Below, in pieces: positions 8,801 through 17,471 of a stretch of 64,000 nucleotides of DNA. The stretch is taken from NCBI GenBank assembly GCA_052161885.1, contig CP197396.1, forward strand, positions 124,001 through 188,000. The letters run 5' to 3'. The notes beneath the pieces were generated by a model. The model saw nothing but the letters and a program-made list of their open reading frames with translations, made no database searches and was not told where the DNA came from. How positions within the stretch are numbered: position 1 is the first letter of the stretch; each line of letters opens with the position of its first letter. This stretch comes from QKTW01 sp052161885. Its GTDB lineage: Bacteria > Bacteroidota > Bacteroidia > Chitinophagales > Chitinophagaceae. The position numbers were made by a program, and so were the translations under genes.

Positions 8801-9226
8801 ATGCCAAAATACGTAGTACACAAAAAGGGATTTTTCTATACCGATGAAGCATTTGAAGCAGCAGCGGGTGCCAAGGGCTCTGTGATGGGCATATATGACA
8901 ACCTGGACAACGCCCTGGCTGAAAAAGGCAAACAGGATATGCTTTCTATGCAAAACCTGGCAGGAGAAAATGCGGTCGATTTCTTTTTTTACAATGAAGA
9001 TTATAAGAACATCTTCAAACAACTGGAGAAATATTATAAAACCGGTTTTGGTATAACGATAGAAGACGAGCACTTCTTTAATTTCCCGGAGCAAATATCA
9101 GAGCAGCAGGCAAAAGACCTGCTGGCCATTCTGGGTGTGTCTTTTCATGATGTGGTGACTTATGAAAGCCCCGATGTGATAGCTGTGGATTTTGATCCTG
9201 AAGTGGATGAACTGGGAGAATTTTAA
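8801..9226 (+). CDS. Small acidic cytosolic protein, unknown
   Basis: This predicted protein has 141 residues, with no signal peptide or membrane segment. It is acidic and ends in a strongly acidic tail (VDFDPEVDELGEF). The N-terminus KYVVHKKGFFYTDEAFEA and the central NAVDFFFYNEDYKNIFKQLE look like a compact alpha/beta fold. I do not recognise a family. Small acidic proteins next to SUFU genes are often immunity proteins, and this is a guess from context only. The next gene starts 3 bases after the stop, so they are likely co-translated. Confidence 0.55.
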   Translation: MPKYVVHKKGFFYTDEAFEAAAGAKGSVMGIYDNLDNALAEKGKQDMLSMQNLAGENAVDFFFYNEDYKNIFKQLEKYYKTGFGITIEDEHFFNFPEQISEQQAKDLLAILGVSFHDVVTYESPDVIAVDFDPEVDELGEF

Positions 9227-9229
9227 GCT

Positions 9230-9835
9230 ATGAATGCAACTGCACATGCGCGGATATCGGTAAAAAGACGTGGCGGCAGTATCGAAGACTATCTGCCCAT
9301 TCATGATCTTATGGACAGCACCAAAGAATTATGCAGCGACAACCGGCACCGCATATTGCATACTATGTGGGGCATCAGGCGCGTAGTAGTGCCGGTCTTC
9401 GGTCATACGATCATCAACAGTGACGGAAGATCTGTGAACGTAAAGGACCTGTGCGAGCAGGATCATGTCCTGCCGGACTACCAGAACAGGTTTATTCCGA
9501 CGCTGGCGGATTTTGTAAATGCCATAGATGTAAAATCATCAGACCTTTTAGACTTTGAAAGTTTTTCTGAATGCTACAGGCATGATAAAGAATTAATGGA
9601 ATTGCTCCTGTCGCCGCTGGCTGACACCGGCAGGAAAGCATCGCTGCTGATCACGCACAACTCGTGGTTCATCAATGCAATAGTGCCGAAGGTACTGGGC
9701 CGCAGTATAGAAATTAAAGACTTTGAAATAGTGCCGTCAGATCTGTTTAATAATATGAGGTTTGAGTTGTGGATGGACAATGGCAGCAGCTATCCCGGCA
9801 GCTGCAGGCATACGACAGGAAAGATAGTGGGGTAG
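9230..9835 (+). CDS. DUF6915-like protein with C-terminal extension
   Basis: This predicted protein has 201 residues. Residues about 5-105 carry the pattern GGSIEDYLPIHDLMDSTKEL, DNRHRILHTMWGI, FGHTIINSDGRSV and V.DLCEQDH, which matches a family of small phage/bacterial proteins I know as DUF6915 ('..GKPEDYLxIHxWFDxSK...FRHRAxxHHxxGI.....FG..I.NSDGR.V..R.IGEQHV'). Its function is unknown. About 90 more residues follow that I do not recognise (LITHNSWFINAIVPKVLG and following). The stop codon lies one base from the stop of the opposite-strand gene, without a terminator between them. Confidence 0.6.
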   Translation: MNATAHARISVKRRGGSIEDYLPIHDLMDSTKELCSDNRHRILHTMWGIRRVVVPVFGHTIINSDGRSVNVKDLCEQDHVLPDYQNRFIPTLADFVNAIDVKSSDLLDFESFSECYRHDKELMELLLSPLADTGRKASLLITHNSWFINAIVPKVLGRSIEIKDFEIVPSDLFNNMRFELWMDNGSSYPGSCRHTTGKIVG

Positions 9836-9836
9836 C

Positions 9837-10952
9837 TTAAAAATTAAGGTCCCCCGGTTCTCCGTTCAGTATTCTACCTTTTATAATATTGCCGTACCAT
9901 GTTTTTCGTATGGAGCTATAATCGTCAGCAGCCTGCAGTTTTTCCTTGGGGGCGCCTAAGTTCATACTTTGGTTCAGCAGGTATTCGTTATACGCAAAGG
10001 GAAGATATTCTGCGATCTTGCGGGCCTTGAACCGTTCTGTTGCTTTTACGAGTGCTTCCCTGAAGTCGTAATGTGCCCCTATCGCTACAGGTTCTTCAGC
10101 TGATAACAGGAGGCTTACCATTTCCATCAGCACTTCTTCCTCTTCACTGTTCCGGGAACTCCGTTTATAAGCTTTGTAATATTCCTGTGTCTGCTTGTCT
10201 TCAAATGTGTTGATAAAATGCTCCAGCTGTTCTTTGTCAATGGTGCTGAGATAAGGTCTTTTGTCCCTGTTGGCCTCCCACGCTTCATTTCTTTCTTTGT
10301 TTTGTACAGCTGCATGCGCCCGGGTAATATCAACATAAAAATTTTCTTTTTCACCTCTTATATCCGGCAGGCTGAGGTATACGCCTGTGCCTGTCCTGCT
10401 GTTATGAAATTCGTACCATTCAGGCACATTCCTGCTTGCATTGTCCGTTTCGAACGCTTCTTTTATTTCTTCGTAATCCTGCCATTCTTCCAGCCACCCC
10501 AGCTGGAAGTCGATATTGTCCTGCTGAAGGTATTGGATATAAAGCGCTATGTCATCCTGTTTCACGGGTTCCAAAAAGGGGCAATGCAGTACATTCTGCT
10601 CCCATACCTTGAAATCGAAGCAAAGCTCAATACCCGGATAGGTCACTTTTTCGGCGCGCCAAAGGCATTGGGCATCAAACAGTTTTTTTTGCTGTATTAT
10701 TTCCAGGTGGTTTGCAGCGGCGTTGATCCATTGCATATCTTCCCTTTCATTCATGCTTATATTGAAAGGGCCGTATTGCCACCACATTGCCTTGTTCTGA
10801 GCATATGAGTTGATGAAGTCTTTAACCGAACCCGGAAGGAACTGCCCGAAATAAGATTTATACCTTTCCGATGTATCCAGTTCCCGTATGATCGATTCCT
10901 GCGTCATTTCAGGTGCCGGCTGGTCTGCTTTTTCTTTTTCATTGTTTGCCAT
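9837..10952 (-). CDS. Cytosolic protein, unknown function
   Basis: This is a 371-residue, strongly charged, mostly helical protein without signal peptide or membrane segment; Trp, Tyr and Glu are frequent (WWQYGPFNISMNEREDMQWI, YYKAYKRSSRNSEEEEVLME). No catalytic motif or family was recognised. It runs toward the DUF6915-like gene and ends one base from it. Its position beside the SUFU and DUF6915-like genes makes it part of the same accessory group. The 257-base region upstream, shared with the AhpD-like gene, contains no further gene. Confidence 0.55.
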   Translation of the reverse strand: MANNEKEKADQPAPEMTQESIIRELDTSERYKSYFGQFLPGSVKDFINSYAQNKAMWWQYGPFNISMNEREDMQWINAAANHLEIIQQKKLFDAQCLWRAEKVTYPGIELCFDFKVWEQNVLHCPFLEPVKQDDIALYIQYLQQDNIDFQLGWLEEWQDYEEIKEAFETDNASRNVPEWYEFHNSRTGTGVYLSLPDIRGEKENFYVDITRAHAAVQNKERNEAWEANRDKRPYLSTIDKEQLEHFINTFEDKQTQEYYKAYKRSSRNSEEEEVLMEMVSLLLSAEEPVAIGAHYDFREALVKATERFKARKIAEYLPFAYNEYLLNQSMNLGAPKEKLQAADDYSSIRKTWYGNIIKGRILNGEPGDLNF

Positions 10953-11209
10953 AGAGATGAAGTATTGTTTAATTAAAAATGCATTATTTCATATAATTCC
11001 AATGGTAAAATCTACTTTTTTTATAAAATACGAATGGATGCAGCATCGGGAAGATGTTGAGCATGGGCCGGGAAAAATGTATGTAAACAGAGATGTTTCC
11101 CCAGTGGGAAAATTGTCCATCCCTTTGCGCCGATCCTCCATTTTACAGGCTGGTACAACGTTGCACCTTTGTGTTGTCAATAAGACATCACAATCTAAAA
11201 AAATAGAAA

Positions 11210-11764
11210 ATGGCACGTTTACAAGCGATCACTCCTGAACAGGCAACCGGTAAAACAAAAGAATTATTTAATGCTATAGAAGGCAAGCTGGGCACAATAC
11301 CCAATATGATGAGGACAATGGGCAACTCGCCCGCACTGCTGCAGGCCTACCTGGACCTCAGCGGGACACTTGGGAAAGGTTTACTCGGCGTAAAAACGGG
11401 CGAACTGATAGCGCTCGCTGTTGCAGAAAGCAACTCCTGCGATTACTGTCTTTCTGCCCATAGCTATATTGGCGAAAAGCTGGTGAAAATAGATGCCGGA
11501 ACCCTGGCAGATGCCCGTAACGGCTATGCAGCTGATACAAAAACAGATACTGTATTGAAATTTGCTCGGGCGCTGGTGCATAAAGGTGGACTTGTAAATG
11601 ATGACGATGTAAATGCAGCCAAAGCCGCAGGCCTTAATGATGGCGAAATCGGCGAAGTAGTAGGGCATGTGGCACTGAATATACTGACCAATTATTTTAA
11701 TAACACAGCTAAAACGGAGATAGATTTTCCTGTTGTAAGGGTACAAACTGCAGCTGCGCTTTAG
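11210..11764 (+). CDS. Carboxymuconolactone decarboxylase (AhpD-like) family protein
   Basis: This predicted protein has 184 residues. The AhpD signature is clear: a helix TGELIALAVAESNSCDYCLS followed by AH gives C-x-x-C-x-x-x-H, in which the two cysteines and the histidine form the thiol-active site. The order (N-terminal helix pair, CxxC helix, then DVLKFARALVHKGG-type helices) is that of the all-alpha CMD fold. AhpD-like proteins act as thiol peroxidase/reductase partners in peroxide defence. It is followed by a hairpin terminator and an AraC regulator on the same strand, which may control it. Confidence 0.88.
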   Translation: MARLQAITPEQATGKTKELFNAIEGKLGTIPNMMRTMGNSPALLQAYLDLSGTLGKGLLGVKTGELIALAVAESNSCDYCLSAHSYIGEKLVKIDAGTLADARNGYAADTKTDTVLKFARALVHKGGLVNDDDVNAAKAAGLNDGEIGEVVGHVALNILTNYFNNTAKTEIDFPVVRVQTAAAL

Positions 11765-11805
11765 GCTGTTGCTATTTTTAATCCGATACTTATTTAACAA
11801 TGCAG

Positions 11806-11832
11806 AACGGGCATGTCGATACTGCCCGTTTT
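11806..11832 (+). terminator. Intrinsic terminator after the AhpD-like gene
   Basis: An 8-bp perfect stem (AACGGGCA / TGCCCGTT) with a 9-base loop is followed by TT and an AT-rich stretch, 41 bases after the stop codon and before the AraC gene. Confidence 0.7.
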
Positions 11833-11853
11833 GTAATATATCTTTGATATAAT

Positions 11854-12735
11854 ATGGCAGCAGATACAGCACTTACGCTTACCGATCCGCAGAATGGCAA
11901 TCTCGCTTTTAAGATATTTCCGTTTGCAGACAACAGCTATTTTGATCACCTGCAGCGGAATAACTATTATTCGCTTATCTGGATCAGGAAAGGAGCGGGC
12001 AAAGTAAAGGCCGATTTCTCTGAATATGAGTTCGGGGAAAATGTATTGTTTGCATTTACACCGTACCAGCCTTTTATGTTCCAGGTGAAGGAAGATATGC
12101 AAGGTATTGCGCTGCAGTTTCACCCCGACTTTTTCTGCATTCACCTGCACCAGAAAGAAGTAGCCTGCAATGGTGTATTGTTTAATAATATTTATCATCC
12201 GCCGCATACATTTATTGATGCGGCAACTGCCGGCGTTTTTGACATGCTGATAAATCAGATGCAGACGGAAATGCTGCGCCCGGCACTGGCACAGCATGAG
12301 TCCCTGGTTTCCTACCTGAAAATTTTTCTGATTACAGCTTCCCGTCTTAAGGCCGAGCAAGTGCCGCAGGCGAGGGAAACAGCAAACGGTGTAAAGGAAC
12401 TTTTTATACTGCAGGAACTGAAGGATGCTATAGAAAAGGACTTCAGGACGAAGCATGGCGCCGGTGATTATGCAAAGGATCTGAATATTTCGCCCAAGGC
12501 GCTGACACGGATAACGAAGGCATACTTTAATAAAACAATTACCGAGCTTATCTCAGAACGTATTATTATCGAAGCCAAGCGCGAATTGTACCTCACCAAT
12601 AAAGCGGTAAAAGAAATAGCTTATGAACTGGGGTATGAAGACGAATATTATTTCAGCAGGTTTTTTAAGACAAATGCAGATGTATCTCCGCAGATGTACC
12701 GCCAGACAGTAGGGTTTGCACGGGCAATGGCGTGA
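11854..12735 (+). CDS. AraC family transcriptional regulator
   Basis: This predicted protein has 293 residues. The N-terminal part (about 20-120) is a cupin-like effector domain (YYSLIWIRKGAGKVKADFSE, PYQPFMFQVKEDMQGIALQF). The C-terminal 90 residues are a double helix-turn-helix of the AraC type: LNISPKALTRITKAYFNKTI for the first HTH, then ELISERIIIEAKRELYLTN and VKEIAYELGYEDEYYFSRFF for the second, with the usual FK....SP..YR ending. It lies after the AhpD-like gene with a terminator between them, so separate transcription is likely; regulation of that neighbour is a reasonable guess. Confidence 0.9.
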   Translation: MAADTALTLTDPQNGNLAFKIFPFADNSYFDHLQRNNYYSLIWIRKGAGKVKADFSEYEFGENVLFAFTPYQPFMFQVKEDMQGIALQFHPDFFCIHLHQKEVACNGVLFNNIYHPPHTFIDAATAGVFDMLINQMQTEMLRPALAQHESLVSYLKIFLITASRLKAEQVPQARETANGVKELFILQELKDAIEKDFRTKHGAGDYAKDLNISPKALTRITKAYFNKTITELISERIIIEAKRELYLTNKAVKEIAYELGYEDEYYFSRFFKTNADVSPQMYRQTVGFARAMA

Positions 12736-12968
12736 AAAATTGCTATGTGATCATCGGCCGTACGATGCCTGTTTTTTCATGATCCGGATTTTTACGGTGA
12801 GAAAGCCAGTATTTTCTCATTTTTCTTATCTGCTAAAATTAGTTTATGAACAGACACGTGTTTTCTTTTATTGTTGCCAAAGATTACTTTTTATGTGCTT
12901 ATATATGGCGGCTGGCCTAATATTTGGTTGTTACTAAGCGGTGCTGCCACACGGCGGCGGGTAACGAT

Positions 12969-15900
12969 ATGAAAGCAATTCCAACTCCCTTTTTACGATT
13001 GAAAGGGTATCAGTTCTTATTAGGTGCAATAGTTGCATTAATGTTTATGTGGGTGCATCCTGATATGGCATCCGGGCAGTGTACGAACAGATTTATTTAT
13101 CTGCCAATAACGATGACCTCTACGACATGCTCGAATGACAGTGTTTTTATAAACGGGTATGCCGTACATACATTTACATTGCCCATATCAAATATTTCTG
13201 TCGCAGCAGGATCTACCAACCTTCCTTCTGTAACGGCGAGTAATGATACCTTTTATATATCGGGGCTGAAGACAGATGTTAATATGCAGACCACCACTCC
13301 CAATTTCTATATAAAATTTAACGACAGCTGCGGCAACCGGGACAGTGCATATGTATACATCGGTTATTCTTTTTCAAACATACCCATTATATACATTGGA
13401 GACTACAACAATTATTATAATCTGTGTGACAGCAGCTTTTATTTAAAAGAAACCGGGCTGATACAGAATGTCACTTATACCTATTATGATAACAACGGGA
13501 ATTTGCAGAGCGGCGCTCCAACAGCAATAGTGCAGGGTGGGGGTGACCTCCGGCTTAAAGGTATTCCCAACGATGTCTATCTTAATATTTCTTACGAAGA
13601 CAGTTGCGGCAATCTTCACACCACCAGTCTCTTTTCTTATTTTAATCAATACGTAAATGTAACCCCGGCATATACATGTGGTGTCAATGGGCTTTCGGGC
13701 AGTTTTGTTCCCGTATTAAATACCCCTTATACATTTCAGCGCTATTCGTCACTTAATCCTTCTGCTCCGCAGCCTGTTATACAGATGAGCGGAGATACAA
13801 TCAATATTTCCGGGTATGCACCTTTTAACAATAGTTATTTTGTTTTTACAGATGCCTGCAACGACAGCATTTATGCGTATATGAATGATTACTCTCTTTT
13901 AACGCAGTATCCTGTATTTGCAGGTAGTGCCAATTGTAATAATACATATGCTCTTTCTGTAAAAACAACTGGTACAGGGCCGTTTTATGATCCCCAGCCG
14001 GGTTATGGTATGCCGGCTTCCACTGTTCTTACTTCCGTTTTTTATGCACCGGACAGTCTTGTGATCAGTGGTTTCCCTTCTGATACGCTTGGGGGCATCA
14101 GTTTTAGTTACCGGGATAGCAGTTGCCACAACCGGGCGTATTCCCAGTATTTTTCTTATGGCCTTGGAAGGGATGGATTTGCGGTTAGCTGGGCACAGCC
14201 GGATAGCTGCGGGGCAAACTATGTTCTCAAGGGAACTCTCGTTGCTCCGCCGCCTTATACAAATATTACTTTTGTTTCCGGGCCCAACACGCCGGGAGTA
14301 ATCACCAACGGAAATCAGATCACTTTGTATAATCTTGAAGCTGCCACCACCGGCCAGGATACACTTTATCATTTTACACTTACAGATTCATGCGGCAGAC
14401 TTCATAATTATTACCTGGGGGCAGCAAATCTGCCGCAGGCATCAGAAGTAATACCAACTGCGCTGTCGGCAACAGGCGGTTGTGTAGGAAGCGTATCTGC
14501 TGGTAATGCTATACTGACATTGCCGTATTATTATGCCTACAGCTATCCGCCTCCTTATGTTATAAAAAATATTTCCGGTAATGGTACACCATCGGCTTCC
14601 ATTTCGAGGGACACTTTCCATCTCAGCCATCTTACAGCAGACAGTACTTACCTGATACAGTTTAAAGACAGCTGCGGACATGCTATATTTATGAATTATG
14701 TAGCCGCTTCTGAAAATACGCCGATGAACATTTCGGTGTCTGTGTCTATAGAAGGTATCTGTATCAGCAATATGGATTCTGCCTATGCGCTAAGGGTTGG
14801 CATTGTCAACCAGGTGCCACCGTGTAATATAAAACTTACCGGCCCTGTTAATGATTCTGTGTTGAACAGCCAGGCCAATTCCGTATTTTTTAATAACCTG
14901 GTTCCGGGCACTTACCAGGTGCGGGTGGAGGATAGCTGTAATAATATACAGACGTTGAATTATACGATTACATCTGCAGCCCCTATATATAAGTCGCTCG
15001 GCTATGCAGGTACAGGCTACGACGGTTGTGACTCAATTCAATATAATTTTGCACTCTTTTTAGGTACAAATAATACTTTGGTGCCTAATAATATCAGATT
15101 GCGCGGGCCATTTAACGCTTACGTGGTAAGAGGTGTTGATACCTTCCGGTCGCAGTATGGTGATGCGTCCACTTTATACTCAAATGGCAGCACGCTCGCC
15201 TTTACTTTCCCCAGGATTTCACCATTGACAACAGAGCTGCTGACGGTTACAGATGGATGTAACGATACTTTCCAGGTGCCGGCTTATGCATATTATTATC
15301 CTTATTCGTCTACAATCTGTAAAAATAATAACCTGTACGCTATGTACAATTATTTAGTGCCTAATATAAGCCACCTTAATTTCCCTATCAGGTTTGTGCT
15401 TACCTCATCTACAGGCAATGTTGATACCTCTACCATATACATATATAACTCAACCCAGCTTGATACGATATTAATAGCAAGTGGCCAGTCTGCCACATAC
15501 CAGATACTGGATAGTTGTAATGAACTTGTGTTTAATGCTTATTTCTATGGTCCTGCCCCCCTGGGTGTCAATCAGACTACAAGAATGTGTTATCCTGCCG
15601 TTGGTCCCGGTAAAGGCAACGTTTCTTTCAGCCTGCTTAATTATACATCAGACTCTGTGCGTTATCACCTGATTTCAGGCCCGGCTGTTATATTTAATGA
15701 TACTACTCTGATCAGTTATTCCGGAATGTTGCTTCAGAACAAGGATACCGGAACATATACTATCCAGGCAACCGAGCTGAGTACCTGTATGCGGGCAATA
15801 ACATTCCAGCTGAGAATAGAACCTTACCTGGACAGCATTAGCTATGTATTTGTGCCGGGATGCGTCAATGCCAATAAACTGGTAGTGTACGCATATGATA

Positions 15901-17102
15901 ACAGCATTTGGTATCTCCCATACGCAACACTGTACCCGGCATATGCATATGTCACAGACTCTATGGGAAGCAACAGCATATCTGCGCCTTGGGGAGATAC
16001 GATATATAACCTGAAGTCGAATGCTAAATACCTGATACATCTGAATTGCATAACAGATACTGTTCATTCACCAGCCTATCTGCAGCCAACTATTGGTGCA
16101 TCTGCGGGATTCAGCTGTGTTTCCGGCTTTAGTCTTGCAATTATGGGTTTGAAAGGCGTGCAGCCATATACCTATGAGATATTAAGCGGCAGCCCTGCAA
16201 ACTATACTGCTCCGTCGCAGACAAGCAATGTGTTTACCGGTTTGCCAGGCCCAAGCCACAACAGTTACCAGGTGCGTATCACAGATAACTGCGGTAATGC
16301 ATTTACTTCAACAGTGTATGTAGATTCAATCAGGAATCCCCTTACACAGGTAGGCAGGAGCTGTCTCGGCAGTAATTATGCAATGTCTGTAGACAGTATA
16401 CCCAATATGCTCTACTCCTGGTCGAAGCCCGACGGGACTATGGATACCACAACTTCTCTGAGCTTTAACCCGATAACGGCTGCAGATACCGGGAGATATA
16501 CGCTGTATATCACAAACCTGCTCACAAATTGTACCTCCGACGTTGTACAAAGCCTGGCGCTTAAAGATTGTGGTGCGCTTCCGCTTGATTTCATAAACGT
16601 AAGTGCACAGAATTACAGCACACACAACCAGGTAGCATGGACAGTAAGCAATAACGGGCAGTTGTCGTATACGATAGAACGCAGCGCAGATGGCAGAAGT
16701 TTTGCTGCTGTAGGAGCAGAGACCCATTATGAAAACAGGGCCGGTTATGTATTTTCTGATCTGACGCCGTTGACAGGAAATAATTTTTACAGGATAAAGG
16801 CGCTGTATAAAGACGGTAATTATAAGTATTCAGATATCGTATCTGCTGCGGTAAAAGTGCCGGGCATGTTTACAATAACAGCTTCACCAAACCCGGTTAC
16901 GAATATACTCCATGTAACAACCACGGGTTACCAGGGGGGCAGTACTTTCATTAACCTGCGTGATATTTCCGGTAAAATCATAAAAACGATAACGGTAACA
17001 TCAGATGAGACATTGATTGATATGTCTGAACTCAGTTCCGGGATTTACCTGGTACAGTATACCGGGCCGCATAACAGCGAAACGATTAAAGTGATGAAAT
17101 AA
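12969..17102 (+). CDS. Giant T9SS-secreted surface protein with ten Cys-motif repeats
   Basis: This 1377-residue protein starts at the ATG at 12969, which gives a long signal peptide (GAIVALMFMWVHPDMASGQC). The body is rich in Tyr, Asn, Ser, Thr and Asp. A motif of the form D-(S/A/G/N)-(S)-C-(G/N)-N recurs at residues about 119, 211, 295, 383, 473, 567, 655, 762, 848 and 1106, mostly 84-107 residues apart, marking repeated beta-sandwich-like domains. The last 80 residues (ITASPNPVTNILHV ... LRDISGKIIKTI ... LSSGIYLVQY ... KVMK) are a type A T9SS sorting domain. It is expected to be exported by the type IX system and anchored at the cell surface, perhaps as an adhesin. Confidence 0.85.
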   Translation: MKAIPTPFLRLKGYQFLLGAIVALMFMWVHPDMASGQCTNRFIYLPITMTSTTCSNDSVFINGYAVHTFTLPISNISVAAGSTNLPSVTASNDTFYISGLKTDVNMQTTTPNFYIKFNDSCGNRDSAYVYIGYSFSNIPIIYIGDYNNYYNLCDSSFYLKETGLIQNVTYTYYDNNGNLQSGAPTAIVQGGGDLRLKGIPNDVYLNISYEDSCGNLHTTSLFSYFNQYVNVTPAYTCGVNGLSGSFVPVLNTPYTFQRYSSLNPSAPQPVIQMSGDTINISGYAPFNNSYFVFTDACNDSIYAYMNDYSLLTQYPVFAGSANCNNTYALSVKTTGTGPFYDPQPGYGMPASTVLTSVFYAPDSLVISGFPSDTLGGISFSYRDSSCHNRAYSQYFSYGLGRDGFAVSWAQPDSCGANYVLKGTLVAPPPYTNITFVSGPNTPGVITNGNQITLYNLEAATTGQDTLYHFTLTDSCGRLHNYYLGAANLPQASEVIPTALSATGGCVGSVSAGNAILTLPYYYAYSYPPPYVIKNISGNGTPSASISRDTFHLSHLTADSTYLIQFKDSCGHAIFMNYVAASENTPMNISVSVSIEGICISNMDSAYALRVGIVNQVPPCNIKLTGPVNDSVLNSQANSVFFNNLVPGTYQVRVEDSCNNIQTLNYTITSAAPIYKSLGYAGTGYDGCDSIQYNFALFLGTNNTLVPNNIRLRGPFNAYVVRGVDTFRSQYGDASTLYSNGSTLAFTFPRISPLTTELLTVTDGCNDTFQVPAYAYYYPYSSTICKNNNLYAMYNYLVPNISHLNFPIRFVLTSSTGNVDTSTIYIYNSTQLDTILIASGQSATYQILDSCNELVFNAYFYGPAPLGVNQTTRMCYPAVGPGKGNVSFSLLNYTSDSVRYHLISGPAVIFNDTTLISYSGMLLQNKDTGTYTIQATELSTCMRAITFQLRIEPYLDSISYVFVPGCVNANKLVVYAYDNSIWYLPYATLYPAYAYVTDSMGSNSISAPWGDTIYNLKSNAKYLIHLNCITDTVHSPAYLQPTIGASAGFSCVSGFSLAIMGLKGVQPYTYEILSGSPANYTAPSQTSNVFTGLPGPSHNSYQVRITDNCGNAFTSTVYVDSIRNPLTQVGRSCLGSNYAMSVDSIPNMLYSWSKPDGTMDTTTSLSFNPITAADTGRYTLYITNLLTNCTSDVVQSLALKDCGALPLDFINVSAQNYSTHNQVAWTVSNNGQLSYTIERSADGRSFAAVGAETHYENRAGYVFSDLTPLTGNNFYRIKALYKDGNYKYSDIVSAAVKVPGMFTITASPNPVTNILHVTTTGYQGGSTFINLRDISGKIIKTITVTSDETLIDMSELSSGIYLVQYTGPHNSETIKVMK

Positions 17103-17115
17103 GAAAAGAAAGCAG

Positions 17116-17157
17116 ACAAAATAACACCGGCCCTGAAAAGGGCCGGTGTTATTTTGT
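17116..17157 (+). terminator. Strong intrinsic terminator after the T9SS gene
   Basis: A perfect stem of at least 16 bp centred on AACACCGGCCC / GGGCCGGTGTT, with loop TGAAAA, starts 14 bases after the stop at 17102 and runs into TTTT. It separates the surface protein from the tRNA-Gln region. Confidence 0.85.
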
Positions 17158-17187
17158 ATAGATATTTTATAAAAGAATCAAAAACAA

Positions 17188-17214
17188 AAAAGGAGCAATA
17201 TTATTGCTCCTTTT
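17188..17214 (-). terminator. Terminator of the tRNA-Gln transcript
   Basis: GGAGCAATA and TATTGCTCC form a perfect stem, extended by A/T pairs. On the - strand it is followed by a run of T's just past the 3' end of the tRNA. Confidence 0.75.
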
Positions 17215-17215
17215 G

Positions 17216-17286
17216 TAGTTCCACCTGGATTCGAACCAAGACTAACTGAACCAAAATCAGTTGTGCTACCATTACACAATGGAACT
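17216..17286 (-). tRNA. tRNA-Gln (anticodon TTG)
   Basis: Read on the - strand, a 7-bp acceptor stem (AGTTCCA / TGGAACT) closes a cloverleaf with D-arm TGTAATGGTAGCAC, anticodon arm ACTGA-TTTTGGT-TCAGT (anticodon TTG) and T-arm around GGTTCGAATCC. The discriminator base is A. CCA is not encoded. The length is 71 bases, normal for a tRNA without a long variable arm. Confidence 0.93.
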
Positions 17287-17306
17287 GTTTTCCCTGTTTG
17301 GGATTG

Positions 17307-17314
17307 CAAAAGTA
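17307..17314 (-). promoter_or_regulatory. -7 box of the tRNA-Gln promoter
   Basis: On the - strand this reads TACTTTTG, a match to the Bacteroidota -7 consensus TAnnTTTG, ending about 20 bases before the tRNA 5' end. A clear -33 TTTG at the usual distance was not found. Confidence 0.5.
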
Positions 17315-17434
17315 AACATGCTTTTTAAAAAGTAAAAACTTTTCGTCAAAATTTTTTTTCAACGATATATATATCTGCTCAAAAAAATATCCTTCAAAAC
17401 AAGCTTTGTCATCTTCGGAATGAGGTTTTTGAGT

Positions 17435-17442
17435 TAGGTTTG
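17435..17442 (+). promoter_or_regulatory. -7 box upstream of PBP2
   Basis: TAGGTTTG matches TAnnTTTG and lies 30 bases before the ATG of the PBP2 gene, so the transcript leader would be short. A TTTG occurs upstream (17405-17408), but at a spacing (26 bases) longer than the usual 19-20. Confidence 0.45.
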
Positions 17443-17471
17443 TATCTGTTTCCGGTTTAACATAATCTGCT

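Noticed and set aside
7636..10952. A toxin-antitoxin or polymorphic toxin locus
   Set aside because: No toxin domain, RHS repeat, or export signal is present; only immunity-like candidates remain.
13323..16290. Regular spacing of similar short sequences, as in a CRISPR array
   Set aside because: The similar units encode DSCGN-type motifs in one open frame; units are about 270 bases apart and degenerate.
17216..17286. tRNA-Gln as an integration site of a mobile element
   Set aside because: No integrase gene, and no repeated copy of the tRNA 3' end was seen nearby.
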